A DNA stretch of 64,000 nucleotides from Dasypus novemcinctus (Eukaryota > Chordata > Mammalia > Cingulata > Dasypodidae): assembly GCF_030445035.2 (NCBI RefSeq), contig NC_080677.1:28841513-28905512 (forward strand). Reading direction: 5' to 3'. The position numbers were made by a program, and so were the translations under genes. The first letter of the stretch is position 1; the number at the start of each line of letters is the position of its first letter. Shown here one piece after another: positions 10,993 through 23,231 of the stretch. Under the pieces are notes generated by a model. The model was not told where the DNA came from, searched no databases, and saw only the letters and a list, made by a program, of their open reading frames with translations.

Positions 10993-11364
10993 GGACTGTA
11001 GTTAATAGTACAGTTATAAAAATGTTTTTTCATGAATTATAACAAATGTATGTGTTAATAATAGGGTGGAATATGGGAAAAAACACACCCTAATGTAAAC
11101 TATGGACTATCATTAACTACAATTTGAATATTCTTTCATCGATTGTAACAAAGGTACCACACAATTGCAAAGTGCTAACAAACCAATTATTATAGGGGTA
11201 TACAGGAGTACTGTAGTTTTTACATGCTTTTTTTTTTTTCTGTAAACCTACAACTTCTCTAATTTAAAATATTAAAAATTTTAAGTGTGGTGCAGGGAGA
11301 ACAGTTAGGCGATTGCAATAATGCATGCAACAGATCTTGGAACAGGGTTTAACAGTGAAGGTAG

Positions 11365-11779
11365 GGAAGTGGATTTGGCCCAGTGGTTAGGGCGTTCGCC
11401 TACCACATGGGAGGTCCATAATTCAAACCCCGGGCCTCCTTGACCCGTGTGGAGCTGGCCATGCGCAGTGCTGATGCACGCAACGAGTGCCATGCCACGC
11501 AGGGGTGTCCCCCGCATAGGGGAGCCCCACGCGCAAGGAGTGCACCCGTAAGGAGAGCCGCCCAGCGCTAAAGAAAGTGCAGCCTGCCCAGGAATGGCGC
11601 TGTACACACAGAGAGCTGACACAACAAGATGACGCAGCAAAAAGAAACACAGATTCCGGGTGCCCCTGATAAGGATAGAAGTGGACACAGAAGAACACAC
11701 AGTGAATGGACACAGAGAGCAGACAACTGGGGGAGGGGGGACAGGGGAGAGCAATAAATACATTTTTTAAAAAACACGA
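11365..11779 (+). mobile_element. DAS-type SINE
   Basis: A complete copy with perfect 14-bp target duplications AACAGTGAAGGTAG at 11351-11364 and 11780-11793. Frames of up to 172 codons on the minus strand overlap it and are by-products of its GC-rich body. Confidence 0.93.
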
Positions 11780-12279
11780 AACAGTGAAGGTAGTAATGTG
11801 ATTGAATGCAGCTTTGAAGGTAGGAGTCAGCAGCATTTTTCGATGGCTATAAATGTGGGGATCACCAGCTCTTAGATGGTATTTACTTACGGTCCTAGGA
11901 CCAGAGATGAGCTCCCCTACAGAGAGCAGGTATATAGGCAAGAAGACCTAGGACTGAGGGGAAAAAAAGATCTAATATCCATGTGATGGGAATCTCAGAA
12001 GGAGAGGAGAAAAGGCAAGCTGAGAAAAATAGCCAAAGCAATAATGGCTAAAACTGTCCAAATTTGGCAAAAGACAGATTCGAGAAACAGAATGAGGCCT
12101 AAACCAGATAAAAATAAACAAATGAACACGAATACACATCATGTCAAATTTCTGAAACGTAAAGACAAAGAATCCTTGAGAGCCGCAAGAGTGAAAGGAC
12201 ACCTCTTCCATAGGGAAAAAATAATTTGCATGCCACAGATTTCTCATCAGAAACCATGAGATCCAAGAGGAAGTGGCAC

Positions 12280-12736
12280 TGATATAGCCTGTGCATAAAT
12301 TCAAAATTGTTTCCAAGTGTACCTAGTCCCCAAAATGGCCAAATAAATAATATAGGCCCTACAGTCTTTGAATGTTCAGAAAGGAAGTAAGACTGAATGT
12401 ATATTCAAGGTTGCCTCCAAATGGAATGTGGAAGATGTGCTAAATCCAAGCTGGCTTGGATGTGGAGAATATGTAACTCACCTGGAGGAAATAACCTATC
12501 TGATACTAAGATCAAACACTGAAGAACCTCACCAAAGGTCTGTTCACATACCATCACCGTTTGTCTCCCTAATCCTATATCCTCTGTATAAAAGGGTCTG
12601 AAAAAGGCAATTCAGGACTCGGTTTTTGTTAGGACAAGAGTCCGCCGAGCCTGGCGCGTCGAAATAAACCAACTTCCTTCTCGGTTCTCTCGTGTCCTGG
12701 CCTTCGATACCGCGCACACCCGATTTCTCTACAACA
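12280..12736 (+). mobile_element. Solo LTR of an endogenous retrovirus (ERV1-like)
   Basis: A 457-bp block starting TG and ending CA, bounded by 4-bp direct repeats GCAC at 12276-12279 and 12737-12740, interrupting otherwise continuous L1 sequence. It has a TATA box (TGTATAAAAG) near 12587 and a polyadenylation signal AATAAA near 12662, followed by CT-rich sequence, the expected U3-R-U5 order on the + strand. The ends are imperfect inverted repeats (TGATATAG against TGTTGTAG on the other strand). A 4-bp duplication is typical of gammaretrovirus-like (class I) ERVs. No internal viral genes remain: recombination between two LTRs presumably removed them. Confidence 0.88.
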
Positions 12737-14507
12737 GCACAACATTTTCAAATGCTGAAAGCAAAGAACTCTCAACCCAGAATCTAGCAAAAATATCTTC
12801 CTGAACCAAGGGAGAATTAAGACATAATCAGTTAAAGGAAAACTAAGGAAACTCATCACCAGTGACCTATCCTAAAATAATAGGGAAGTTCTCTAAGCAG
12901 AAAGGATGTGATAAAAGAAGAACCTTGCAATATCAGAAAGGAAGAAAACATGGTAAGCAAAAATATGGGTAAATACCTTATACTTTTCATAGTTTTCTAA
13001 ATTGTTATATGCTTGAAGCAATAATTATAAGACTGTGATGTGATTATAAAAATATGTAAAGGTAATATGAAAGACAATTTAATAATAAAAGAGGGAAGAT
13101 AAAAAGGGACATAATGGGAAGTAAGGCATCTATACTTCACGATGACACCAGAAGACTGATAAGTTATGTGTATATAATGTAACCCCTAGAGCAATCACTA
13201 AAAATGCTATACAAGGAGATACGCTAAAGAACACCATGGATACGTGGAATTTTAAAAATGTTCAAGTAACTCACAGGAAGACAGGAAAAAGGAAACAGAA
13301 ACAAAAAACAGAAAACAAAAAGTAAAGTGGCAGACTTAAGCCCCACCATATCAATAACATTAAATGTAAATTATCTAAATGCACGAAATGAAAGATAGAA
13401 ATTGGCAGAGTGTATTAAAACACATGACCCTGCCTTATACTATTTACTGGAAACTCACTTGAAATATTACTATGTAGGTAGGCTGAAGAGAAAAGGATGG
13501 AAAAAGATACACAATGCAAACACAAAGGAAAGGAGTGGATGTATTAATACATTTTAAGAGTAGGTTTTAAAGCATAGAGAATGACCAGAGACAGAAGGAC
13601 ATTATGGAAAACTTCCCAATTCATTTTATGAAGCTAGTATTACCCTGTATTAGAGTTCTCCAGAGAAACAGAACCAATACGCTGATTACAGATGATAACA
13701 TGATTCTCTATGTAGAAAACACAGGAATCAGAATCTGAATAAAAACGAAACTAGAACCAGTAAGCAAGTTCAGTAAGGCTACAGATAAACATATGAAAAT
13801 CAATTGTATCCCTATATACTAGTAATGGACACATGGACACTAGGATTAAAAGTTAAGTTCTATTTACAATTGCTTTTTCAAAAAAAGGAAATAGGTGTAA
13901 ATCTTACAACACGTTCAGGATTTGTATGGTGAAAACTGCAAAACACTGATGAAGGAAGTAAAAAACCTCAATAAATGGAGAGACAATGTTAATGGATTGG
14001 AAGACTCGATATAATAGAGATGCCAATTCTCCCCCAAAGTGACATATGGTTTAACACAATTCCTACCAAAATCACAGTAATATGTGTTTTTGTAGAGATA
14101 GACATGATTTTTCCAACATTTATATGAAAAGGGAGAGAATCTAAGCTAGATACAGCAATTTTGAAAATGGAACAAAATGGGAGGAATCAGCCTGCCTGAT
14201 TTCAAGACTGGGTAGTGTTGGTGGAGAGATAGACACACAATAAATGGAAGAGAACAGAGAACCCAGAAATAGACTCACACAAATATGCCCAAGTGATTTT
14301 TGACAAAGATGCAAAAGCAATTCAATGGAGGAAAGATAGCCTTTTCAGCAAATGGTTCTAGAGCAGCAATTGGATATCCATGGACAAATAACAATAATAA
14401 TCTTGATTTAAGTTTCACACCTTATACAAAAATGAACTCAAATAGAATCATGGACTTAAATATCTGACATAAAACATTAGGTTTTTAAAACAAAAAACCT
14501 TAGGAGA

Positions 14508-14605
14508 GAGAGTGGTATAGTTCAGTGGTTTGAGCACCTGCTTCCCATCTATGAGGTCCTGGGTTCAATCCTCAGTACCTGCAAAAAAAAAAAAAAAAAA
14601 AAAAA
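14508..14605 (+). mobile_element. Short monomeric tRNA-type SINE
   Basis: One tRNA-like unit with A-box-like TGGTATAGTTCAGTGGTTTG and B-box GGGTTCAATCC, directly followed by a run of about 22 A. Flanks TTAGGAGA at 14500-14507 and 14606-14613 are the target duplication; the L1 sequence reads through once the insert is removed. Confidence 0.85.
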
Positions 14606-15139
14606 TTAGGAGAAAATCTAGATCAAATGCATGGCAGAGTTCTGAGGCTTGACACCAGAAGCATGATCCATAAAAGGAAAACTAGATAAGTTGGTCTTCA
14701 TCAAAATTAAAAACGTTTGCTCTGAGAAAGACTCAGTTAAGAGGATGAACAGGTAAGCTACAAAGTGGGAGAAAATATTTGCAAATCATATATCTAACAG
14801 GAATAGTACCTAGAACATATAAAAAATTCTCAAAACTATATATAAAAAAACAAACACACAAAAAAATCCAATTAGAAAATGGGCAAGCGATACTTCACCA
14901 AAGAAGACATACAAATGGGAAATAAGCACCTGAAAAGATGTTCAACTCCATTAGCCATCAGGGAAATGCAAATTAAAAGCACAATGAGATGTTACTACAC
15001 ATCTATCAGAATGGTTAGAAAAAAAAATTGTGATAGCACCAAATCCTGGTGAGGATGCTGGGAAATTGGATCACTCATCCATCACTAGTGACAATGTAAA
15101 ATGGTACAGTTACTCTGGAAAAGAGTTTGGTAGTTTCTT

Positions 15140-15543
15140 TTCTTTTTTTTTTTTTTTTTCATTCCCTCACCTGCCCCGTCCCAGGTGTCTGTCTCTGTGT
15201 CCATTCACTGTGTGTTCTTCTGTGTCCACTAGTATTCTTGTCAGCGGCACTGGGAATCTGTCTTTTTGTTGCATCATCTTGCTGCGTCAGCTCTCCGTGT
15301 GTGTGGTGCCACTCCAGACAGACTGCACTTTTTTCACGTGGGGTAGCTCTCCTTCCGGGATGCACTCCTTGCACATGGGGTTCCTCTATGCAGGGGACAC
15401 CCCTGCATGGCATAGCACTCCTTGCGTGCATCAGCACTGAGTGTGGGCCAGCACACTCCATGGATCAGGAGGCCCTGGGTTTGAACCCTGGACTTCCCAT
15501 ATGGTAGGTGGACACTCTATCAGTTGAGCCAAATCTGCTTCCC
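15140..15543 (-). mobile_element. DAS-type SINE, antisense
   Basis: A poly-T run at the left, GC-rich body and tRNA-like head at the right show minus orientation. Perfect 16-bp target duplications AGTTTGGTAGTTTCTT lie at 15124-15139 and 15544-15559 inside L1. Confidence 0.95.
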
Positions 15544-16329
15544 AGTTTGGTAGTTTCTTAAGAAACTAAACATGCAACTACCATATGACATTTATCCCAG
15601 GGAGATAAAAACTTTTGTTCACACATAAACCTGTACATGAATGTTTATGGCAGCTCTCTTTGTAATAGCCCCAAATTGGAAACAACTTAGATGCCCTTCA
15701 ATGGGTGAATGGTCAAACAAACTGCAGTAATCCATAACATGGAATACTGCACACACAAAAAGGAAAGAACTATTGATACACAACAACCTGGGTGAATCCC
15801 CACAAGATGATGCTGAGTTAAAAACAAAAACAAAAACTAATCCCAAAGTGTTACAGTGTTACATACTGTATGATTCCAATTATATAGCATTTTTGAAATG
15901 ACAAAATTATAGAAATAGAGAACAGATTAGTGGTTGCCAAGGGCTAAGAAAGGCATGGGGATGGGTAGAACGTGGACATGGCTATAAAAGGCAGGACCCA
16001 GTGTTCTTTCTCTGTCTTCATTGTATCAATGTCCATGTCCTGGTTGTGATATTGGACTATAGTTTTGCAAGATGTTACCATTGGGGAAATTGGGTAAAGC
16101 TCTCAGTGGATCTCTCTGCATTATTTCACAACTTCATGCGATTTTACAATTATATCCAAATAAGTTTAAAACCAAACAAAAAATATCTGAACTATTTTTT
16201 AAAAAATAAAATGATGGAATCAACAAAGAACAGGGGACTATTAAAATGACCAGGAAAACTAGAAATAGAACAACAAAAATCCCTCTTAGAACATAAATAT
16301 ATCATTGCTGAAATTAAGAACTTAAATAG

Positions 16330-16797
16330 TGTATTGGTTTCCTATTGCTGTTCTAACAAATTACCACAAATTTAGTGACTTAAAACAACACATTTATTAT
16401 CTTACAGTTCTGTAAGACAGAAGTTTGGAAGGGGTTTCACTAGCCTAAAATAAAAAATGCTGGCGGTACTGTGCTCCTTCTGGAAGTTATGGGTAGAATG
16501 TGTTTCCAGCCTTTTCCAGCTTCTCTGGGCCTCTGGCAGTCCTGGGTGCATGGCCCTTCCCTGTACGTTTAGCCCCAACCATGTTGGTAGAGTCCTTCTC
16601 AGGCTGCCATCTCCTTCAGCTTCCCTCTTCCATTTATCAGAACCCCTGTGATGGCATTGGCTGATTAGTGACTTTAATTCCCCTTTGCCATGTAACCTAA
16701 ATAGTCACAGGTTCATGGTTGGGTAAGGGACACTTTTGGGGCATGGAGTGTGAGTGGGAGGTGGTGGTGGTGGGTGGGCATGAGCCTGCCCACCACA
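16330..16797 (+). mobile_element. ERVL/MLT2-like LTR
   Basis: Starts TGTATTGGTTTCCTATTGCT and ends CCCACCACA, a TG…CA element of about 468 bp. The first 150 bp resemble the mammalian ERVL-derived LTR group that opens with TGTATTAGT-type sequence and ACAAATTACCACAAA. L1-like sequence flanks both sides. A clean 5-bp target duplication is not evident, consistent with age. Confidence 0.6.
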
Positions 16798-17439
16798 GAA
16801 TGGGTTAAACAGAAGATTAAAACCTCTACAAAATAACTGATAAATTGAAAGGTAGAACTGAAGAAAGTACTTCATTTCTTGCAACTAGGGAAACAAGGAT
16901 ATGAAAAATATAAGAGATCAAAAGACATGGAAGACAAAATTCAGAATCATGGAAAAGAAACTCAAAAAAATTTTTTTTTCTAGCAGAGGTTCATATGACC
17001 ATAAACTGGAGGAATTTTTATCTTAGAGTCTTCATTTTGTTGCCTTCAAGTTTGCACATTGTTTTACAATTTTCCATTTGCAAACTTTCACTTTTGAGTC
17101 ATCAACATGCTTTCATTTTCTCAGAAATCATTTCTCAGTGTTCAGAAGAACACATAGTGACAGAAATTTTAGTGTTCATGAGCTTACCAGGTAAAATGAT
17201 CGAATGAACTTTAGTGTGAAGAAGTAACTTAAGTTTTTAATAGTATCAAAATAGAGTTTTCCCATTTAACACTTAAAAATGTATTGGGGAAATTTATTAG
17301 CATGTTAAAATTTCTTTTATGAGTCATTACAGCATAATGCACAGGATATAAAATGCACACTGTCAAGAGATTTAAGAGAGGAAGGAAAGCTTAGACTTTA
17401 AACGGTATAAACTGAAGTATATGCTCTGGTAAAAAGTGT
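16798..17439 (+). other. L1 remnant and unassigned sequence before the CpG island
   Basis: Positions 16798-16985 look like decayed L1 continuing from before the LTR (GGGTTAAACAGAAGATTAAA). Positions 16990-17439 are AT-rich and I recognise nothing in them. They form the upstream flank of the CpG island. Confidence 0.5.
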
Positions 17440-18140
17440 GATCACGTTTAGCGCGTTCACATCGGGGAGCGTGGGTTCTCGTTTTAACATGCGCTGTCGT
17501 GCCCAGGCGTTGGCTTTGGTTGCTGGGTTGGTACTTTTGAGCTGCTGAGTTCCCGAGCGTGTCACGCCTTGGCGAACTCTCAGGCCTGCCCACACGGCCC
17601 TGCGCGGTGGCGTTCGCCGCTCGTTCTCGCGCAGAGGGTGCGCCTTGGGGCCGCGGGAGGCAACTTTCTGCGCGCGCGTCGCGTTCCCGGGCTCCCCGCG
17701 CCGGGCCGGAGCGGGCGGCGGCGTGGCGGGCGGGACCCACATCCGCGCTCCCAACCGCGCGCCGCAGCTCGCCGAGGCTCGTGGGGCGCGGCTGCGGCTG
17801 CAGCTGGGACCAGTTCCTGTTGCCGGCCCGCGCGGCTGCTGCTCAGGGCCTGCCTCTCGCGAGCGGCGTGCGCCGTGCGCTCCCGGCCTCGGCGCTTTCT
17901 GGCCCCCGCGTGGCCGGGCCCCGCGCTCCCGGGCCCCGCGGCTCTCCTCGCCCGGTGCGCTCCCCCGCGCTCTCGCTTCAGCTGCTGGTGGCCCAGAACC
18001 TGGCGGCCAAGTAAGTCCCAGAGCCTGGGAGTTCGCGCCGGGCGGTCGTTTTTTGGGGTCACGGGCGCTGTGAACGAGGAGGCGTGGGAGTGGAGGCGGG
18101 ACGCCGCCAGCCGGCGGGACGCGACGCCGCTCGAGAAGAG
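17440..18140 (+). promoter_or_regulatory. CpG-island promoter with first exon; position fits NOD1
   Basis: Base composition changes sharply from AT-rich flanks to dense CpG, with GCGC, CCGCGG-type and GC-box-like words between about 17560 and 18010 and no TATA box. This is the classic form of a mammalian CpG-island promoter. It lies about 10 kb downstream of the GGCT stop. In human, NOD1 lies next to GGCT in the same orientation, and its first exons are noncoding, so the island is probably the NOD1 promoter; this is inference from synteny. The open frames across it on both strands (up to 207 codons) have biased composition and match no protein I know. Confidence 0.75.
18008..18016 (+). other. 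Candidate first-exon splice donor
   Basis: CAA followed by GTAAGT is a near-ideal U1 binding site at the downstream edge of the CpG island, where a first exon should end. It fixes the likely transcription direction as +. The transcription start itself cannot be placed from sequence alone. Confidence 0.5.
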
Positions 18141-19059
18141 TTGGGGTGGAACCGCGGGGTTTGAGGAATGCAACGAAAGCTCAGAGGGATGAACTTGGCG
18201 CCAGCGGAATGTGTCCAGCTCTTGTTTGAGGCACGGGTTCTTAATCCTGGCTGCACCGCAAGAGAATCACCTGGGGCTCATGCCAGGCCAATTCCGCAGG
18301 AATCTCTGCGATGAGACCCAAATCTCTGTGTAGCTCATTGGTCTTGCAGTGTGCAGCCAAGACTGGGAAACCGTGACTGAAGGAGGACCTCGAGAGAAGG
18401 TGGAAAGACAGGGCAGAGGCCTGCAGACGGGCGGGCACTCCCAGAGCCCTTGGCTCTAAGGGATGGACCGCAGACTTCCCTCCGGCTCTGAGGGCCGCAG
18501 AGAAGGGGAATGAGGCTGTGCTTGTCAGGGTCGCCTGAATACCGCGTGGAAAAAGCCCCGAATGTGTCGCGTCTTTTGGAACATTGTGAAAACGTGTTTT
18601 TTCATCGTAACAATGACAGATTACAGTGCTATGTTGTTTGTGCATTCTTGGAAATGCCTGGATTGTCGGCTTTTGAAATTAAGTTGTCAGAAGCCAGTAA
18701 ACCCTTGGCCTTGTCACCTTCTGGGCGTTACTTCAAGGATGAAGCCAGAAGGAGTTTTGCAGAGTTGGCCTTATCTCTCCTAAACGCCTCCTGCTTAAGA
18801 TTTCCAGGGCCCAGGGAGCAGTAACTCTGCATGTATTTTAGAGGGGGGTGGGTTTTACGGGACGGATCTGCCTCCTGCTGTGCTCACCCACAGGTAGGTT
18901 CTGGACAGGTAGCTGTAATCTGGGCCAGTGGAGCCACCGGACGGTGGACAAATTCTGCCACCTAGGCCAGCAGCAAGGAGAGGGAGATGTCAGACAAACA
19001 GCTGAGAGGTGAAAGAGGGAACTGTCAAAGGGTCTAAGCAGGTTTTGTTTTTGTGGAAT

Positions 19060-19285
19060 GGGGAAATAAGTTCAAGCTTTGGAGCCCATCAAACCTGTGC
19101 CCAAATTCAGACTCTTTCACTTCTGCAGTTAGTGGCCTTGGGCAAGTGACTTGACCTCTTTGAGCTCCTGTTTTCTTACCGGTGAAATGGGAAGAAAAAT
19201 ACATAGTAACTCTCTTGGGGCTAAGGTAGTTAAAAGAGCTCATGAGTCAGGTGGCTGGCAGATGGTAGGTGCTCCAGCCTCCCTC
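19060..19285 (+). repeat. MIR SINE relic
   Basis: Contains the MIR core in order: TTGGGCAAGTGACTTGACCT, then a CTCCTGTTTTCTTACC-type stretch, then GTGAAATGGGAAGA, ending in a region like the CTGGCAGATGGTAGGTGCTC MIR tail. Confidence 0.85.
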
Positions 19286-21399
19286 TGGGCCAGCTAAAGC
19301 CATGCTTGTGGTGATTCATGGCCCAACAGTTATTTAGTCACCCGCTGTGAGGCATGCTGCTGGTCAGGCTCCTTTCCCCTGCCCTTCTCCTGTCCTACCC
19401 TGCTCAGGGGAGGACTCCATGGCCCCTTCCCTCATTTGTGGGTACTTTGAGGTCTGGGATCACAGGCCATCTGCTTTTTTCTTTTTCTCTGATTCCCCTC
19501 AGAGGGCTGATTTGTGGCTCTGGATATCGATTCACCCCTTGTGACAGGAATGGAGTTCTTGAAGAAAGAAATTCGTACCAAAGAGTAGGTTCCCAGAAAG
19601 CTGGGGCCATCTTTAGGGGCACACGCTGGGGGCTTCTGTGGGCAGCACCCCTAGGCCACTCCCCTGCTGTTCCTGTTTTGCTCCCGACTCTTGGCCTGGG
19701 AACCGTGAGAAGGTCTTTCTGCAATGACAAGGCCAGTCAGGAACCTGATGTGACAGCCCTGGCACCATTCTGTGGTCACTGGTGGGTCAGTAAGGGCAGC
19801 TTGGTCAGTTTCAGAGTAATAGCACTCTTTAGATTAGACATCAGAAAGATAAACAGTGGGGCAGTGTAAGTATAAAGAGCAACTGCTTTTACAGTATATA
19901 TGTGATCACTGCTGTTTGTTCAGACGAGAATATCAAAGTCTGTCTCTTAAAAGAACAGGATTAAATATTTGTTTAAAATTGAAGACGAACCTAGGATTTG
20001 AGGTTTGTTATTCATGTTCCCTTTTTTTTTTTTTTTTTAATTTTTGAAGGGGGTGAGCATTGGGGATGGATTTTAGGCAAGGTGAAGGAATTGGAAAAGC
20101 TAAAGTTTGTACTCAGGCTGAATTTTTGTCATGCAGAAGCTGTATTTCCCAAATTTGGAAGATACTGTTATTTTTCCCCAAGTTTTCAGAAGCACTATTT
20201 TCTATTATCTTTTGGAGAAAGTCAGTTGCTTGTCACAGAAGGAGCCTTTTTAATCCTACTGCAAAGGTCTGAACTTGTTTCTTGGAAACTCCTTTTCAAC
20301 TCTTCAGATGCTCATTGAGTGCTAGTGTTTCTTCCAAACCTTGACTCCTTTGCTAAGAGGTATGTAGTCAATTGCCATTTCAATTAATGAATGATTTTTA
20401 CCCAGGGCTAGAAAGTTTGTCAAAGCAAGACTTCTTGTCTTGAATTCTTGGTGTAGGATGTGTTTTCTCTAGAATAGCCACAGACTCTGTGGCTACTTGG
20501 GCCAGCTGCCCACCACCCCTGCCCTTTGCCTTCCTTCCAGCCCTGGAGCCCCTGAACCAGCTACTGCAGAGGGCTGGGGATGCTGTCCCTGGGGGGGCTC
20601 TTAAACTGGCCCTCAGAAGGGGGAGAGTTCCCTAACAAGTAATGCACTTCTTTAGAGCCAGCAAGGCAGTTTTCAGTGTGTTACACTTTGTTAAAATCAA
20701 CAGGTTACTCTCTAGTAAACTGCTATTTGGATTTTGTTTGGCTGTTTAGACATTCTCTGTAAATTATGGAAAACTTGTCTGAAGGGCTAAAAGTAGCTCA
20801 GTGTAATTGCGAAGTTAGCACCAGGTTTAGGTAGGTTAATATTTTAATAAAACATAAAAAATTCAACACCCTTGTGTGTTTATTTCAAATGTTGGTATCC
20901 CTCTCTTTCAGTTGTGTCATGACCACTGTATAGGGAAAAGTCAGAAGGATTGGGAGAATATGGTGACTTGGTAGATATTTTTGGAGCCACCTGGGAGATT
21001 GGGCAGGGCAGTCACATATTGGTAAGAAAAAAACTTAACATGTAGAGGAGCTGTCAGCAGAGGGTGATGTACTTAGAGAATATTTGTGTTCGAATTCCCA
21101 AAAGCGTAAAGGTTTAATGACTAAGAACATCCCATTCTTCATTTGAACACTTGCTGTCTGTGACCCCAAACCAAGCCTTCTAGAAGGAATTGGGTGGAAA
21201 GCTAGGCTTTTCTTTGGGGATGTCCTAAGTCCTTGCATTTCAGGAGGATGGGTGCTTTCACTGAGAGGCCATTTGTGGACTCTGTTTAACAAGACCAGTA
21301 TTTTATAGTTGGTATGAAATCGGGCATGTTGATTACTTTATGTGGAAATACAGAATCTAGAACAAATACCCAGATAGGCAGGACTTAAATGGAAGATAC

Positions 21400-21610
21400 C
21401 ATGAGTTCTGGAGTCAGAACTGGGATCGAGCCCCTGCTTTGTTCCTTAGCTAACGGTATCCTTGGCCAAGAAATTTAACTTCTCTGAGCCTTGGTTTCCT
21501 CTTTTGTAAATAATTATAACAATTGTTTTCATTATAGGGTTATTTCGAGGATGTGATGAGATAATATCTGAAAAGTGCTTAGCACAGCCCCTGGCTTTCA
21601 TGGTAATTTT
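21400..21610 (+). repeat. MIR SINE relic
   Basis: MIR core features: GGCCAAGAAATTTAACTTCT, CTGAGCCTTGGTTTCCTCTT and AAGTGCTTAGCACAGCCCCT. Degraded but unmistakable. Confidence 0.8.
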
Positions 21611-21639
21611 TGGGGTAATATTGACTGGGTTCCAGTGTC

Positions 21640-21795
21640 AGTCATGCCATCTCCCATCTCTGTGACTGTGGAGAAATTCCTTCATCCTCCTGAGCCCCAG
21701 ATTTTGTGTCTGTATAATGGTGATAACTCTACCTATCTGGTTTGAGGCTTTAATTAGATTAAATGATATGCCTGGCCTGGTAGACCCTCAACATT
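21640..21795 (+). repeat. MIR SINE relic
   Basis: A second MIR directly after the previous one: TGACTGTGGAGAAATTCCTT, CTGAGCCCCAGATTTTGTGT and TAATGGTGATAACT. Confidence 0.7.
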
Positions 21796-21804
21796 AACAG
21801 CAAA

Positions 21805-21945
21805 CACTTATGCAGACTTCCTGTGTGCCAGCACTGGTCTAGGTGCTTTAGGCATTGTTGTTGTTTTTTTAACCTCATGTAATCTTCCCGACAACCCTGT
21901 GAGGTAGTCATCATGTTCCCTCTTTTGCAGATGAGACCACCTCAG
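21805..21945 (+). repeat. MIR/L2-type relic
   Basis: Carries the pattern TGTGCCAGCACTGGTCTAGG, then CCCTGTGAGGTAGTCATCAT and a TTTTGCAGATGAGACC-like segment, typical of old L2/MIR 3' modules. Exact family uncertain. Confidence 0.6.
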
Positions 21946-23231
21946 CAAGATTAAACAACAAAGCGTTACCCAGAATTTGAAAAGCATGAAGAAAGAGTTC
22001 CTGGCACTGAAGGGGCTGCTCAGTGAGTGCTGCTGCCCCCTGCTCCCCCGCCTTCCCTTCCTGTAATTGATGAACGGATGGGCTTGTGTTCTTTGCAGAG
22101 CTGTATTTTTGGAATCAAGCCCCAGTTGAAAACTTTTAAACCTCAGCAATGCTTAGACTGGTATCAACTGAAAAAGAATAAACTCCGATACTGGTGTTGA
22201 CTGACATCATTAGAGTAGATTACGATGCTTGCTTTGAGATAAATGTCATTCTGAGTGTGCTGTGATCGCTAGCCTGGGTGTCATAAAGCCTACCAGGTGT
22301 ACAGGTGTGCGGGAAGGCAGAAACCAGGCCCAGAAGGCCCCAGAATGGGGGTTCAGGTGTACAGCGACAGCACTGAAAGCATTCTGTCGAAAATGGAGTC
22401 TCCTGTTCGAGTGTACTGCCCCTTTAAATCTTTTTACTCATCTTCTTTCTCCCACCACCTGCCTGCCCACACCCATACCCACCCCTGTGGCTTTTGCCTC
22501 TTCTGGCAAGTCTCCTGGCAGTCTCCCAAAGAGAACTGGGCCAGTGGAACTGTGGGCCTAGAAAAGCACATTCTCAGTTGAGTTGTGGGTGCTTTAACAT
22601 TTCTGATAATGAGGTGGTAATTGTTTTCCTGGCTTTCCCGTGGTGTGAAGTGCTTTGCTGGCTCTCCAGGCTGGTGTTGAAGGCTGCTAGAAAGCTGTTT
22701 GTCTCCTGGTTTCTTCCTGCTCTTTGGGGCTTCAATTCTTCAAAACACTAATTCAACACATATTATCAGAAACCTTCCTGATGCCGGAAGACTACCAAGT
22801 ATTTGGGATACAGCCCCTGCCCACGTGGAGTTTGAAGGCCATTGGGGAGTGAGGTGGGGCGTAAACACACAAGTAAACATATAATTATCAATGGTGGCAA
22901 GTGCTTCAAGCGACTGGAGACGAACATCAGAGGAGTACACTAGGATTGGGGGGGGGTCTCTGGAAAAAGAGACTTTTCCACCAAGACGTGGCGGACAAGG
23001 CGTTAGCGCATTCCAGACCCAGAGAAGGGAAAGAACTGGGCATGTTGAGTAACTGAGAAGCAAGCGTGGCGAACCCGCGAGCTGGGAGGGTACGGAGGAG
23101 AAGCTGGACAGTGTGCTGAGCTCAGAACAAGCAGAGCCTCCTGAGAGGGGTAGGGATTTGGAATTTTATTCTCCAGTGCAGTGGGAGGCCATTGAGTGGT
23201 TTTACCCTTTCTTTTCCCTGTCATTTGTAAT

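Larger units (their letters stand above)
9224..11280 (+). mobile_element. L1 3' end (ORF2 C-terminus and 3' UTR) with two SINE insertions
   Basis: From GGGAAATGCAAATCAAAACC onward this is L1 ORF2 C-terminal sequence, continuing after the SINE with a decayed frame at 9882-10106 containing LPYDLAIPLLHIY and an ALFT…HNGQKMEATQ-like segment, typical of the ORF2 C-terminus. The 3' UTR follows (10200-10562) and resumes after a second SINE to about 11280. Nothing here is functional; stops and frameshifts break ORF2. Confidence 0.85.
11955..16329 (+). mobile_element. Old L1 tract with nested LTR and SINE insertions
   Basis: The sequence follows L1 on the + strand in several blocks. Positions 11955-12279 resume at 12741-13640 after a solo LTR; this block resembles older mammalian L1 subfamilies. 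Positions 13690-15139 are ORF2, including a GGCAAGCGATACTTC stretch encoding the region before the C-terminus. Positions 15560-16230 are the ORF2 end and 3' UTR, followed by further L1 up to 16329. A 35-bp scrap at 13649-13683 resembles the start of an ERVL-type LTR. All reading frames are decayed. No host gene is seen. Confidence 0.8.

Noticed and set aside
17559-18192. Open frames of 118-207 codons on both strands of the CpG island
   Set aside because: They overlap in several frames, are dominated by Ala, Arg, Pro and Gly as expected from GC-rich DNA, and match no protein I recognise. The region is better explained as promoter and noncoding exon.
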